From contig CM022665.1 in NCBI GenBank assembly GCA_012295275.1, positions 28,956,946 through 29,006,945 of the forward strand: a stretch of 50,000 nt of DNA, written 5' to 3'. The notes under the pieces were generated by a model, which was not told where the DNA came from, did no database searches, and was given only the letters and a program-made list of their open reading frames with translations. Shown here piece after piece: positions 1 through 14,053 of this stretch (positions within the stretch are counted from its first letter, which is position 1; each line of letters starts with the position of its first letter). Source of the stretch: Chrysomallon squamiferum (taxonomy: Eukaryota; Mollusca; Gastropoda; Neomphalida; Peltospiridae). The position numbers were made by a program, and so were the translations under genes.

Positions 1-2500
<2,500 letters not shown>

Positions 2501-2720
2501 CTAGTCCGAGTTCGGCCCCTTGAGGGGAAGAGACATGGGGCCGAATCTGCGGCCGCCATTATCGCTGATTCTGTGACGTCTTGACGTCATTACCTCTGCT
2601 GTAAGAAGACCTAAGCGTCCATTTCTGTTTACCCTGCTAGTCCTGCTTGTGAGTATCGATCTGTTGACCACAGCGATGCACTGGGGCCGCGAGGCACAGT
2701 CGATCAATGCTCCGGACAGT
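2501..2720. promoter_or_regulatory. CpG-rich patch with CRE doublet and GC hairpin
   Basis: This is the most GC- and CpG-rich stretch in the left part of the window. TTCGGCCCC (2511-2519) and GGGGCCGAA (2537-2545) are perfect 9-bp inverted arms around a 17-nt loop. GCGGCCGC is at 2549-2556, followed by GCCGCCATT, the reverse of a YY1-like AATGGCGGC. Two CRE cores stand eight bases apart: TGACGTC (2574-2580) and TGACGTCA (2582-2589). No adjacent coding exon is recognised, so this could be a promoter, an enhancer or a TE remnant. The 68-codon minus-strand open frame here is probably incidental. Confidence 0.4.
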
Positions 2721-2972
2721 TCTTGTATTGATTGTCATGGCTTTCAAATTGTGAGAAATTACCCACGGTTATAAAAATCAGCATGGTTGCACAATCTGAT
2801 AGCTATTCGCGCCGTCTGTCCATGCTTATTACAGAAGCAGTCTGCAACATAAAACCTGTCTGCATGTCCAGTGTTTTTTGTTTTGTGTTTTTCATGTGTG
2901 ACACATTGTTCAAACAGATGGTTGAACTTGAGTTAAAATAACCAGTCTCTTTCTTCTTCTTCTCTTCTCATT

Positions 2973-2973
<1 letters not shown>

Positions 2974-3029
<56 letters not shown>
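2974..3029. repeat. (AAT)n microsatellite
   Basis: A pure ATA/AAT array of about 18 units preceded by a CTT-rich stretch. Confidence 0.95.
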
Positions 3030-3587
3030 CAGTGTTTTGTTTATTTATTTATATTAAAAACGAACGAATTAGTTTAAAAGTCATTAATGTTGAATTATTA
3101 TTACAATTATTTTAAATAAATCTATTTAAAGATAATTTTCCAAGAAACCTTGTCAGTGGGATTACCAGTATATTATTTGTCACTCATACACTCCAAGTTA
3201 AGAATTACATCATTAAAAAAAAAAAAAATGTAGCATTCATCCCAAGGGCCGGATTATTCAGTAGACAAACTGGTACTTAACATGTAGGCCACAGGATATA
3301 GGTAACCAGCAGAGTTAGTACATATATTTTATGTGCTTTTATAATAAATTATACATTGAGAGAGGTCTTGGTGTCGAATGGTCCCAGAAGATCTTAAATA
3401 AAATACCCCAGGGACAAATGCAAATATTAGTTTTTTGAAATAGGAGGGAGGTGAAATGATAATTTAAAATAAAATAACATTACGTACGTGTGTGTGTGTG
3501 TGTAATATAGATAAATAGATAAACTGTATTTTAAATTTCAGAGGCAGAAAGCTAATAAAATATGAAAACGTTCCATACTAATTTTAT

Positions 3588-3790
3588 AATAATAATAATC
3601 ACAACAGCAGCAGCAGTAATAACAGCAATAATGGAAATGATGATGCTGACGATAATGCTGAATTTGGTGGTAGAAGCTGTAGCAGATATAGTAGTAGTAG
3701 TTATTGTGGTGGCAATATATATAGGTAGCATGTGACTTATTTTGTTGATGGTGGTAGTAACAGTTTGGATAGCAGAAACTATTTCTGGAA
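3588..3790. repeat. Cryptic trinucleotide-rich region
   Basis: Interspersed AAT, CAG, GAT, GTA and GGT triplets suggest a decayed compound trinucleotide array. Confidence 0.5.
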
Positions 3791-4591
3791 GACGTTTTAA
3801 TTTGTGATACTGGTGGGAAAAGAACTAATAAGCAGTAATCTAGCAGTATAGTAAATTAATTAAATTAGAAGGAAAACAGTATTGTATCAAGTATTGTTAT
3901 TTTCAGTACATAATGCCTGATACAGAAACGGAAGCTAAAATAAAGCGTTTCCAGAATTGGTTTCGTAAATCCTGCAGTCATAGCTTGTCTGGTCACCCCA
4001 AAATACGAAGACTTGGCTTGTTGAGTCAAGGTCACATTTGGTAACCTGACTGGGTGAGTGACCTATTACGCGACACAAATTACGTCAACAGTTGGCGCGT
4101 CGTGTTACGGGTCTTACCGAGTCAAGCAGGTTATAGTGGCCGTTATGCAAGCACTTTGCGTAAGATCTGAGTTTCCATACTGCGGATCATTGTCTGCAGT
4201 AATCGCTCGTATTTACCAAACCCATAGTGAAATTATATCACACACTGTAATACGCAGCGGTATGTGAGAAAATAAAATTATATGAGGTCGTGTCCTGCCA
4301 CTATATAAACATGAAAGGTCAGAAGACTTAATGGCTGTCACATACAAGTGTACATAATGTATTTCTCGTGGTTTCAGATTGGTCATTTGTTATTGTAGTT
4401 TAATCTGTGGATTACGACGTGAAAGTTCCCGTTATACAATCGCATACATTGTGCTTGTTACTGATGTTGATGTAGGAATCGAAGAAGAAAACAAATGTAA
4501 AGCATTAACGAAAATGTATGTATAACCAATAACCGCGTATTGAAATGAAAGGAAAACGAACAAAATACACAAACGAAAATGAATGAACAAA

Positions 4592-4683
4592 CAGACAAAT
4601 GAACAAACAAACAAACAAACAAACAAACAAACAAACAAACGAACAAACAAACAAACAAACAAACAAACAAACAAATAAATAAA
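4592..4683. repeat. (AAAC)n microsatellite grading to AAAT
   Basis: Tetranucleotide AAAC units with occasional GAAC, ending in AAAT. Two overlapping minus-strand open frames at 4432-4785 (repeating CLFV-like peptides) come from it and are not genes. Confidence 0.95.
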
Positions 4684-4959
4684 TAATAGTAAAATAGATA
4701 AATAATCAAAAGTCCACCCATAAAACACACACACGTACGCACGTTTACCTACTTGCCACACACGCGCGCACACAAAGTAACACAACTCGTGGTATTTCGA
4801 TTTTCAATAAAACGAGATAAACAGCATTGTGCGAACAGAAATCTTCGATAATAGAAAAATACTTTTTGCCGCGATCAATTCCGTATTACTTTCTCTCGCC
4901 ATCTTGTCAAATTTGTCTGGCGTTCGTGTCTTTCAGCAAACAGTTAATAATTGTGATGT

Positions 4960-5039
4960 CTTTCTTCATCAACCCGCCAACAACCGTCTTTCTCCGTGTT
5001 TGCAAAACAGAAAGCTTTCTGACGGGTTGATAGAGAAAG
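4960..5039. repeat. Foldback with 19-nt imperfect arms and a nested palindrome
   Basis: The left arm is 4960-4978 (CTTTCTTCATCAACCCGCC). It pairs with the right arm at 5021-5039 (GACGGGTTGATAGAGAAAG) with 16 of 19 bases matched and a 42-nt loop. CAGAAAGCTTTCTG at 5008-5021 is a perfect 14-bp palindrome at the inner edge. The ATCAACCC element recurs in direct orientation near 5175 and 5225, each followed by CAAYCAAY-like sequence, so part of 4950-5290 looks duplicated. It may be a small nonautonomous transposon remnant. Confidence 0.4.
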
Positions 5040-6337
5040 AAGTTACATTTAAGGGTTCAAGATGACACCAACCTACTAATCTGAATAACTGAATAATAAT
5101 AATAAAATAAAAAATGGTTGTCTAAAGGCTTGTAGAAAATTCTGTTTTGGTGCTATGAATGCTATGGGATTTCATCAACCCATCAAACAATCAATTATCT
5201 CCATGATCGCATCAATCATTTTATCAACCCAGCAATCAACCATCTTCATAACAGAAAAATAAAAAGTTGTCTTACGGGTTCTGGAGGCAGAATTTTACAG
5301 GATTTTTAAAAATTTATCTAGAGTTGACATTACTAATCGAGGATTTCAGTCGGAGAAGCAAATTTGAAAATAAGATCACTTTCATTAAAGAAGAAGAAGA
5401 AGAAACAGCTAAAAAAAATTTCGATCAGCAAAAATGGTCCACGATTAACTGATATTTTAAATATTTAACACCTGCTGATTAACTATACAATTGTTATTTT
5501 TCGAAACTGATGTTCCACAATTATAATATTGTCTAGAGAATTTGAACTAAAGCTTTAAAACAGGTAATTAAGATGAACTTTGGTATATTAGGTCTACTTT
5601 TAAAAAAGAAGTACCTGACATACTTAGGCATGATTATTAATGTTTAACTTTATACGAAAGGTATCTAACATAGATGTAAATCAGTATTACAATTTATAAA
5701 AGGCGTAAATAAATATTCTTTGAAATTATTATATATATTTTACTTTCTAGGACAACCGGTCAATAATTAAGTATCGACAGCGGAATACAGTAAGCTATTC
5801 TGATTACATATCTGTCCTCGCCAGATGTCACAAGACCCACGTTTTATGAATGCACAGGTGAAACATGTTACATTAATGTGTTATATGATTAAAGGTAACT
5901 TACCATGAAGTTTCATCTCAATAATAAATTAATAATTTACTTAACAGCTACAGAAAATAATAGTTTTATATTAAACCGCGTTACAACTGGGCTTTAAATT
6001 TTTAGATGTCTTGATTGGGGATGTCGCGTCGTTATGTGACAGAGAATCATTTTGAAGAGCATCAAGTCAGGTCGCCTTCGTTGGCTCTTTTATTTAATGC
6101 AAGAAACCGGAGGTTATATGCTGTAGTTCATTCACAATTGATAAAAACGACCGTTACCGTACATGAACATTCTCTCTATATATATTAGACAGGTTTTACA
6201 GCATACGTCACCTGTCTTTAATGTAACTCTTTAAACGATTCTGGGGTTTTGGGTTTTTTTTTTTTAACGTTACTGACCACCGCTAAGCATTCCACTATAC
6301 ATGAACAACTTAGTAAAAATAGTTCGATTTTTTTTAA
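5040..6337. other. Intergenic sequence, no recognised gene
   Basis: It contains the ATCAACCC direct repeats near 5175-5230 and otherwise AT-rich unique sequence. Confidence 0.55.
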
Positions 6338-6640
6338 CCGTGTATCAGTTAATTCAGAATGTTTAATGCTTTTAAACAGGTGTGCCAGCGAATACAGAAT
6401 ATGCCCAACTTTTAAAAATGTTTATCAGCGAATACAAAATATTCTCAAATTTTCATCGCGTTTATCAGTAAATTCAAAATTCTCAATGCAGAAAACACGT
6501 AGCAACTAACACGTTTTTTTTTGGTTTTAGTCACGTACATCTATGAATACAAAAAGTTCAGTGCTTTCAACCAAGTAGATGAACGAACACAAAAATGTTT
6601 ATGTTTGTAACCGCCGTGCGTCAATTCATAATACATATAT
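6338..6640 (+). repeat. Degenerate minisatellite of about 40 bp
   Basis: Diverged units carry a conserved TATCAGNNAATNCANAAT core at about 6342, 6383, 6423 and 6462 (spacing 40-41 bp). Weaker copies follow near 6540, 6576 and 6617. Units are usually separated by a TTTT-rich segment. The 86-codon open frame at 6249-6509 is just this repeat translated. Heavy divergence indicates an old array. Confidence 0.6.
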
Positions 6641-7424
6641 AAGAATATGTAAGAAATATTTGTTTCTTTCAGCTTACAGGGAGGGACACCATCGTATTGC
6701 ACGTTTTTTTCTGATTTGTATTCTCCAATTCTAAATATACACACTGACCTAACTAAACAATGAAATATCTAACATTTAAAGAATATTGCGCCATACAGGT
6801 TTTCACTTTTGTGTTAGTGCAGAGAGTTCGTACTAGCAGACATCGTCCTTGACAAAATGTTTATTGTTCGACAAATCTGTCCATTATGTTGATATAAACA
6901 CCCATACAATTATACAGTTTTTATGCATATTGTTTTCTCCGTCAAAGTTTTGGGCTACCCTTTATTGCATGCTTCAGGCAGTGGAGTCCAATTTACGAAC
7001 TTGTAAAAAAAAAAAAAAAAAAAAAAAAGTCCCTTGGGTTAATAATATACTGTAATAATATATAATTTTAAAATAATAATAAAAAACAAACCAGTAACTC
7101 GAGGTAATACATGTTTAATAAAATTCGCTAAGGGCAAAACATTTTCCATAAATAACAATATTTCATAAAGTGAGTGACAACAGTGAATGAGGTAGTTCAA
7201 AACGATTGATACAAAAATGAATCATTTGGAAACCCAACAAACAGAATTTTGTTTCAGCGAAAGACCGCGATTGACGTAGAGTAAAAGAATAGAAATTGGC
7301 AAAAGTTTAGATTTTATCTTAAAAAAAAAAAAAAAAAAAAATTATAATAATAATAAAAAGGCCAATAAAATAGTATTGCAATCATAGAGGTATTTATTTT
7401 ACAGAGGCATAGCCAGAGAAATGT

Positions 7425-7510
7425 CTTCACAGTGAACAAACATGTTTATTATATTTATATTCTATCCCTAGCATTTAAATGCAACAACATTTTGCTTGTT
7501 CACTGTGAAG
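7425..7510. repeat. 86-nt hairpin with perfect 15-bp stem
   Basis: CTTCACAGTGAACAA (7425-7439) is the exact reverse complement of TTGTTCACTGTGAAG (7496-7510). After a small internal loop, ATGTT (7442-7446) can pair with AACAT (7486-7490). The total length suits a pre-miRNA-like hairpin or the end of a MITE remnant. I recognise no known miRNA with confidence. Confidence 0.55.
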
Positions 7511-7876
7511 AAAAAATAGTTTGTAGTACACAGACATCACAATAAGTTATATTATCACACTTTTCAAACGTAAAGATATACAGAGGTGTATAAAAGGTTA
7601 TATTATATAATAATATATCACTGAAATTTATTTACCACAGTTATCTCGCACTGCTTGTCTTGCATATTAAAATAAGATCACGAAATACTGAATGTTGGGT
7701 TTCTGGAACTGTATATGCGATTAATATAAAATCAAGTACAACCATTTCACCATTCTTTCTGGCATTTGCTCAATGGGCAGGAAATGACGTATGTATGGGC
7801 TGAAAGAAAGCTGACTGGCAGATCGCTTTCTTACCATCACCAACGGAAACACATGGTGAACCGTAATTTACAAATT

Positions 7877-7941
7877 AGTAGTAGTAGCAGTAGTAGTAGT
7901 AGTAGTAGTAATAATAATAATAATAACAATAATAATAATAA
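7877..7941. repeat. Compound (AGT)n(AAT)n microsatellite
   Basis: AGT units pass into AAT units with single interruptions. Confidence 0.9.
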
Positions 7942-8992
7942 AAACCACAGTGCATTTAACATATCATAGCTATAAATCTGTTTTGTGTGATTACAAAACC
8001 AAACGTCATTAATTAACAGAAGTCAGTGCTGCTTTAAGATGTTGTGGGACATGATAAAAAGGATAAAAAAATAAAAATATTTAAAAAAATAAAAAACAAT
8101 CGACCCATTTCTGCGAAGAGAAAGCAAAAAAAAACAAAACAAAGACGTTACCAAGGAGCACACGTGAAACACAAAATAAAAACCTAACAACGACCGTTAA
8201 CGAACTCCAAATTGAAAAATTAAAATTCTTATTATTATAATTTTCTTGAAATTGGTATTTTTAATAGAATTCTGGTTATCTGTAAAAAAAAAAAAAAAAA
8301 AAAAAAAATATTATTCAGTATAGTATATTACCGATTTAAATAATACAAATAATATTATGTGAATAATACAAGTAGTATCTTTGTAACTACGTCAAAACTT
8401 AGAACGATGCAGCCCGTTTACTATAGTCGGAGTGAGACAGGTTTACATTTTTTTTTTTTTTCTTCTTCTTTTTTTTTTTTGTTTCTTTTAATAGCAGACA
8501 TTAAGTGTGTATATATGAAAACGCTTGTGATAAATTCACGTATTTAGCTTCTACAGATATTATTATATATACAACATTTATAAATACATGTGTACATAAT
8601 AATAAACACATATACATACAAAAAAGATATATCCTTAAACATGTTATTCAAGTAATTATTATTATTATTCTTTTTTCACAATAAAAATAAAATAAAATAA
8701 AATAAAATTTAAAAATTCATGCGGATGCTAAATGTCTGATATAATAGTTATAAAACGGAAAGATCAATAAGGTTTATGAACAGGTGTGAATTACAATCAA
8801 TAGCAGCAGGCCTACTGCGCATGCGTGTGTTGAAGGTTGGCTTAGACTGACACTGTTTGTTTAGTTTTCATGTACAAAACAATAACGAAATTGTTGAACG
8901 ACCAAATGGCTTAACACAACCGTTTTTAAAATAACAAATCAAATTTCCGGCGTGTCATTTTCTTTTCAAACACGCATTTGTTCAACATTAGA

Positions 8993-8993
<1 letters not shown>

Positions 8994-9037
<44 letters not shown>
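8994..9037. repeat. (ATT)n microsatellite
   Basis: A pure array of about 14 units. Confidence 0.95.
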
Positions 9038-9361
9038 CGTACTGAATTTTAATACTGATTATATCAAAATTATTTTCAAACACGGTATTTCAGTACACAT
9101 TTTTTGAAAAATGAAAATTTTCAGTTGACGTCAGTACAGTTTACTTAGGATGGACATTAGTGACGTTACAAGCTAAATGGGATATTTTACAAACAAAATG
9201 TAAACTTGTCCACGGCCATAATCACACATACAATGTTAAAAATTTAAATGCGAAACATCCCAGTAAGACAGAGCATTTCTTAACTAAACAGGCATTTGAG
9301 ATAAACATTTACGTTTGTTTAACCGATTTAAACTATTTCAATCCGCTTGTGACTGCTCCGC

Positions 9362-9433
<72 letters not shown>
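9362..9433. repeat. (GA)n microsatellite
   Basis: A pure GA array of about 36 units; the two overlapping RERERE open frames here are its translation. Confidence 0.95.
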
Positions 9434-9437
<4 letters not shown>

Positions 9438-10162
9438 CGATTTTCTTAAGTATTTACGTTTATTTTTATAAGATATTCAATGCAACAGAGCCGTTAAAAA
9501 AAGTACATATCGATTGCATTCAGCTGAACATAATACATACAACTACGTACTTTCCACTACAGAAATCCTACAAAACAATGCTGTTTATGCCTTGTGATGG
9601 TTTGACATTGCGTTGGTCATTTCTCTGTTTAAACCGTCAGAAATAGGTATTATTATAGCTAGTGTCATAAGATATATGCAGTCTTGGGGTTCGCGTTTGT
9701 TCAAGAACAGAACTTAGTACCATTCCGCTAATAACAAACATACTTTTAATAAAGTTTATTACTCTCTTTTTTTTCTGAAATAGCAAAATGATTGCACTGA
9801 GATTCAGCTTAATGTTATAATGATGATGCACTGACATTTCTTTCACAAATAAACAATATTCACTGCATTTGTTTTACAGGCAATTGTTATTACAAAAATA
9901 ACATGATTTGTTTATAATATATATTATTATAAGTAAAAAAAAATCAATCATAAATATTGAAAAACTCTGTTAAAGATAAAATGTTTTCATATCAATACAC
10001 ACATATGTTTTAATGATTGAAAAAAAAAGGTTAAAAAAAAAAAAAAAGGGTAGAGCATTGGACTTAAGTCTGGACTCAAAATCAGAAAGAAACCTGAGAT
10101 TCGTTAACACTTCGGAATTTGAGTTGGGACTTGAATACGATATTAAATTTTTCATATTTTTA
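9434..10162. other. Intergenic sequence
   Basis: AT-rich unique sequence with no supported gene. Confidence 0.55.
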
Positions 10163-10318
10163 CACAACACTACGAAATCGTTTTCTACGTGATTTGTGAT
10201 ATAACAAAACGAAATCGTATGCTACCTACGTGATGACGTAACAATTCAAATGAATTTTGCGTACGTAGTGATGCAATAATGCAAAGTTATTTTTAGCGTA
10301 CTTGATGACGCATAATAT
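10163..10318 (+). promoter_or_regulatory. Degenerate tandem repeat carrying varied bZIP-type sites
   Basis: Four diverged copies, about 35-45 bp apart, share a CTACGTGAT/GTACGTAGTGAT/GTACTTGAT core followed by a bZIP-like element. The second holds ATGACGTAAC (10233-10242), an exact E4BP4/NFIL3-type site. The third holds TGATGCAAT (10269-10277), an exact C/EBP-ATF composite (CARE) element. The fourth holds TGACGCAT (10306-10313). The first (near 10177) is degenerate. The cluster lies about 6.1 kb downstream of the bZIP stop. Function is inferred from motif content only. Confidence 0.45.
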
Positions 10319-11157
10319 TATAGAGTGTTAGGGAATGTCTACCAGTTAATGTTTGACGACAGCCGAATAAAGATAAAATGGCGACTTGTCTCATAATATA
10401 AATATTTTAATGAGGTAAAATAACTTCAGCGAAGGAAACCCGTAGTTTTTATATTAAGGCATTTTTTTTCTTTAGTTTAGTTTCAGAAGATAGGAAAAAA
10501 TATAATGATACAACGAGAAAAAAGAAAGAAAAATGACTATTAATTATATACACATCATCAACACAAATATTTGATATCATTTCATGGATAAAAATGAACA
10601 GTTACATAGTAATTTTACAATACAGTGTTTCTGGAATCAGAAATACATTGTCCTGTATTCAAAACAGGTATAAAAAAGTAACATTTTCAGTTCTGACACC
10701 TTCACCAATTAAAATATTGTATTATGAAAGTTCAAATATTCAGAATGTAAAAGAATAAATATCAAACACTATTTTAATTTTAACACAGAAATTAAGTTAA
10801 TGTCTTGCATTTTCAAAGTTTAAAAACAAATAAAAAATAAAATAAAATTACATAAATAAAAAATTAAATTACTTTAGCATTTTAAAAACATAAAAATAAC
10901 GTAAACATATTGGTGTTTTTTTTGGGGGGGGTTCTGCTGATAACATTACATCTCTATTTTCACATATGATACAGTATTTTAACATAAAGGAAGTATTTTC
11001 TTATTTTATATATATATACAATATTTATAAGACTGAGTTTTATACACATAAAGAATTTTCTTTCATAAATGTCAGATTAGTCAACAAACAAATGTTTGAA
11101 CACAAAACCCACACTAATTTACACAAATAATAAAGTAAATGTTAAATACATGAACAC

Positions 11158-11191
<34 letters not shown>

Positions 11192-12744
11192 GACACATTA
11201 TGATATATAATACAAACTCCCTGAGATATTAGTAGAATATACAAATCAAACTTTAAAGAACTAAATCATTATAAATGTACAAGGTCAGCAGCTGTGGCAA
11301 AAAAACCAAAATGATCTGTCTCACTCCGACATTAACTGAACTAACTAAACATTACCAAACTGATAATTTACGTAAATTTCTTAGCATTGGCGTATCCAGA
11401 CATATATATAGGGGTGGGGTCTGAATCGGCAGAAATGTTCAAGCAAAATCAGTAACATTACGTTACATTTACATGGAATAACTTGAATACTTCTATAAAC
11501 ATATATGACACAGTTAATTTATGCTTCTAATATTTATTACTTGATTAAAATAATTTCTATTTGTACGCAGTCAGCGTGTGTGTCATTTTAAAATTTTGCT
11601 CGTCTCATACAAGGAAAGGAATTCTTCCTCCTTCAGAGAATGATCTTGAAACAGTTCAAACTAGTTCAGATTCTACAAGGTTGTTAACACCCCTAAGATA
11701 ATTTGGATTCGTCAATGCCTTTAATGTAATAAAACAAAGTTTAAAAAACAATTTAAAAAAAGAAAGAAAAAAGAAGTAATTAACTAAAAATGAAAAAACG
11801 TGATCAATGACGGGAAGATTTGTAAACCTGTTTTCCCGTTTCTTTCTGAGAGGTCAAAACTTTGGAAGAAAAATTAATATAATAACAACATTTTATAATT
11901 TTATTTTATTTGATAAAGTACATAATAATATAGGTACAACGAGGTAGAATATAGAATTCACAAGGCCCGTTGGCAATACATTACAGTCATCCCAAATATA
12001 AACTCAGTTCTAGACAAAAAAAACCAGATACTTAAAAAAACAGACGAGATGTCCCAAAACATTAGGAAAACCAGACAATTTGGTCTCTCGTCCATTTTGA
12101 GTAAAAGCTTTTTTCTTTTTCTTTATCTGTTAATGGCTAGCACTTAATGTATAGTAGTAGCACTTGATTTTTATATAAAATAAAATTTAAAAACAAAGAA
12201 AAGAATTAGTAATGTGCACCATGTAACAAAAAGGAACAGTAAAACATTATTTAGTCTAAAAATAACAAAGACAGTAACTTAGCACAATTTTTGCAGCATA
12301 GAAATTGGAACAATTTTTCATTAAATAAAAATAAAATTAATAATTAGCACAGTTTTTGCAATAAATCGTAAATATAATAAACATGTACAAAATATAATAC
12401 ATTCGAATAATTAAAAATGAAATGCAACTTGTCAGACCAGGTTCAGACATTTTCCTTGCTTTAATTCCTAAACCAAACAATCAGACAGTTTTCTATATCA
12501 CGTAATACGTCACTTAACAAAAACATACTTGTACTTTAAATTAACAGGACCCATCTGCACACGACCCACTTTCTCTTTACAAAATATGACCTTCTTGACA
12601 AGTGAAAATAATATTATAATCATTCACTATTTTACTCGTCGACAGAAAACGTATGACCATGTTTGGATAAGGAGCAGGCTTTGAATTTGGATTTAAATGT
12701 GCTTCTTCTGTGTAAACATTTTTTAACAGTAATAATTCAATTTA
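10319..12744. other. AT-rich downstream flank of the bZIP gene
   Basis: No open frame of note. It contains an A-run at about 11160-11187, a G-run at about 10924-10931 and many AATAAA-like words that cannot be assigned to a transcript. Confidence 0.5.
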
Positions 12745-12945
12745 GATGGCTGTGTAATAAAAACGAAAGAAATATTGCGTAAATTTCACTTTTTGGTGCA
12801 AATACCTTGAGGTAACAGTCGAATTTAGTTGGCTAAGTAATAGTAACGAAAAACACATTGCGTAAATATTCTTTCATTCTTCACCGAAAACGCTTGAGTT
12901 GGCAGAGTAATAACGAAAAGTCCATTGCGTAAATATTCTTTCACT
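12745..12945 (+). promoter_or_regulatory. Degenerate tandem repeat with three ATTGCGTAAAT bZIP sites
   Basis: There are three diverged tandem copies of roughly 55-85 bp. Each contains a GGCT/GGCAGAGTAAT-like start, an AACGAAA stretch and an identical ATTGCGTAAAT, at 12774-12784, 12857-12867 and 12924-12934. The second and third copies also share ATTCTTTCA. TTGCGTAA combines C/EBP (TTGC) and PAR-bZIP (GTAA) half-sites. The cluster lies about 3.4 kb downstream of the bZIP stop codon. The repeat structure is seen directly; enhancer activity and the binding factor are inferred. Confidence 0.55.
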
Positions 12946-13234
12946 CACGGCGTCTTTTCTTTTTCAAATGTTTTCTCTCTCGGTGTTTTTTGTCGGTAAA
13001 TAATGGAGCCAGAGAGGAAAACAGCCAATAAAAATACACACCTACCGCGCCTCGGTGAATACGATTATTAAAAAAATACGATGACTCATTCATCCTCATC
13101 ACACACTCTCAAGAACGTAAGGGACACACGAAAACGAGAAGAAATTCAATGAAGCAAACATTAGTGACAAGTACTTCATGTACGGTCGTTATGCTACATT
13201 TACGCATCATACCAATAAAAAATATAGATCTCTA

Positions 13235-13408
13235 GAGATGTATTATTTTCTTACTAAATTTGAGGGAACAAAACGTGAAAATAAACCCGCAGAGATGTGT
13301 TATTTTCATAGTAAATTTGATGGGGGAAAAGAAGAAGAAGAAGAAAAAAAAAAAAAAAAAAAAATATAAATCTCGGGAGATGTGTTATTTTCATACTAAA
13401 TTTGATTT
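13235..13408 (+). repeat. Three-copy minisatellite, about 30-bp core
   Basis: GAGATGTRTTATTTTC, followed by a TACTAAATTTGA-like segment, recurs starting at 13235, 13292 and 13377. The gap before the third copy is enlarged by an (AAG)n/A-run insertion at about 13330-13364. The 63-codon open frame at 13178-13369 is a by-product of the repeat. Confidence 0.6.
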
Positions 13409-14053
13409 GCTTGCCTTGCAAAAGAACTTTTCTTCTTAATTCTATCTGGCCACGTTTATCACGTATTTGTTATTATTATTTCAAAACAGTTTTGTCAGAG
13501 GCGGTTGAGAAACAGGTCAACTGTTGCTCAATGGGTGGTTGTGGGTCAAAAACGGCTTATTATTATTTCACTTTACCACGCTATACATTTACATATATAC
13601 ATACATTCTTTAAATACCAAAGCGTCATCCTTTTAACAAAACTAGTCAGTTTACTTACTGTAGTTTTGTAAGAAAACAAACACGTACTGCATATTGAGAC
13701 CGTTACTAAGTAATATGATGAAAACAGCATAACAGAAGATTTATATATGACGATTTTGTAGTCATTTGTTTTTGGACTGTCAGCTGGATAGAATGTTTAC
13801 AATACTGAGATGTACAAGAAGTGCTTGTCAAAACAAGGAGTTTACTGTCCCAAATAAACTCTCATTTTCTGATAATAACTTGTTTTTACTGTATCCCTGA
13901 GTTTTTATCAGATGTGATGAGATGGCTGAGTTTTATATTAAAGGGTAAACTGATACAGAAAAAAGAAAAAGGATGGGAAGGGTAAAGAAAAGGTTCGGGG
14001 GCACGAATGGCGTACCCGCGAGATCATTGTGATTTGAGCATATTTACAGTCTT

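Larger units (their letters stand above)
2721..4591. other. Intergenic sequence between microsatellites
   Basis: The 69-codon open frames at 2732-2941 and 4058-4267 are unrecognised. The second lies in slightly more complex sequence (3900-4270) and includes TTACGTCA at 4080-4087. Confidence 0.5.
6641..9361. other. Intergenic sequence with A/T runs
   Basis: Apart from the hairpin and microsatellites listed separately, it holds A-runs near 6998-7028, 7321-7340 and 8284-8308 and a T-run near 8450-8480. It also has an NRF1-like TGCGCATGCG at 8816-8825 and a CRE, TGACGTCA, at 9126-9133. No gene is supported. Confidence 0.5.

Noticed and set aside
9160-9646. Long RERERE-type open frames at GA/CT arrays (also 1780-1983, 20344-20565, 39757-40038, 43235-43669)
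   Set aside because: They are translations of dinucleotide or TCTG arrays, readable in several frames and on both strands, with no other coding evidence.
14020-14032. GAGATCATTGTGA, resembling the 5' part of bantam-family miRNA
   Set aside because: The first base differs, the match stops after 13 bases, and the flanking sequence does not fold into a precursor hairpin.
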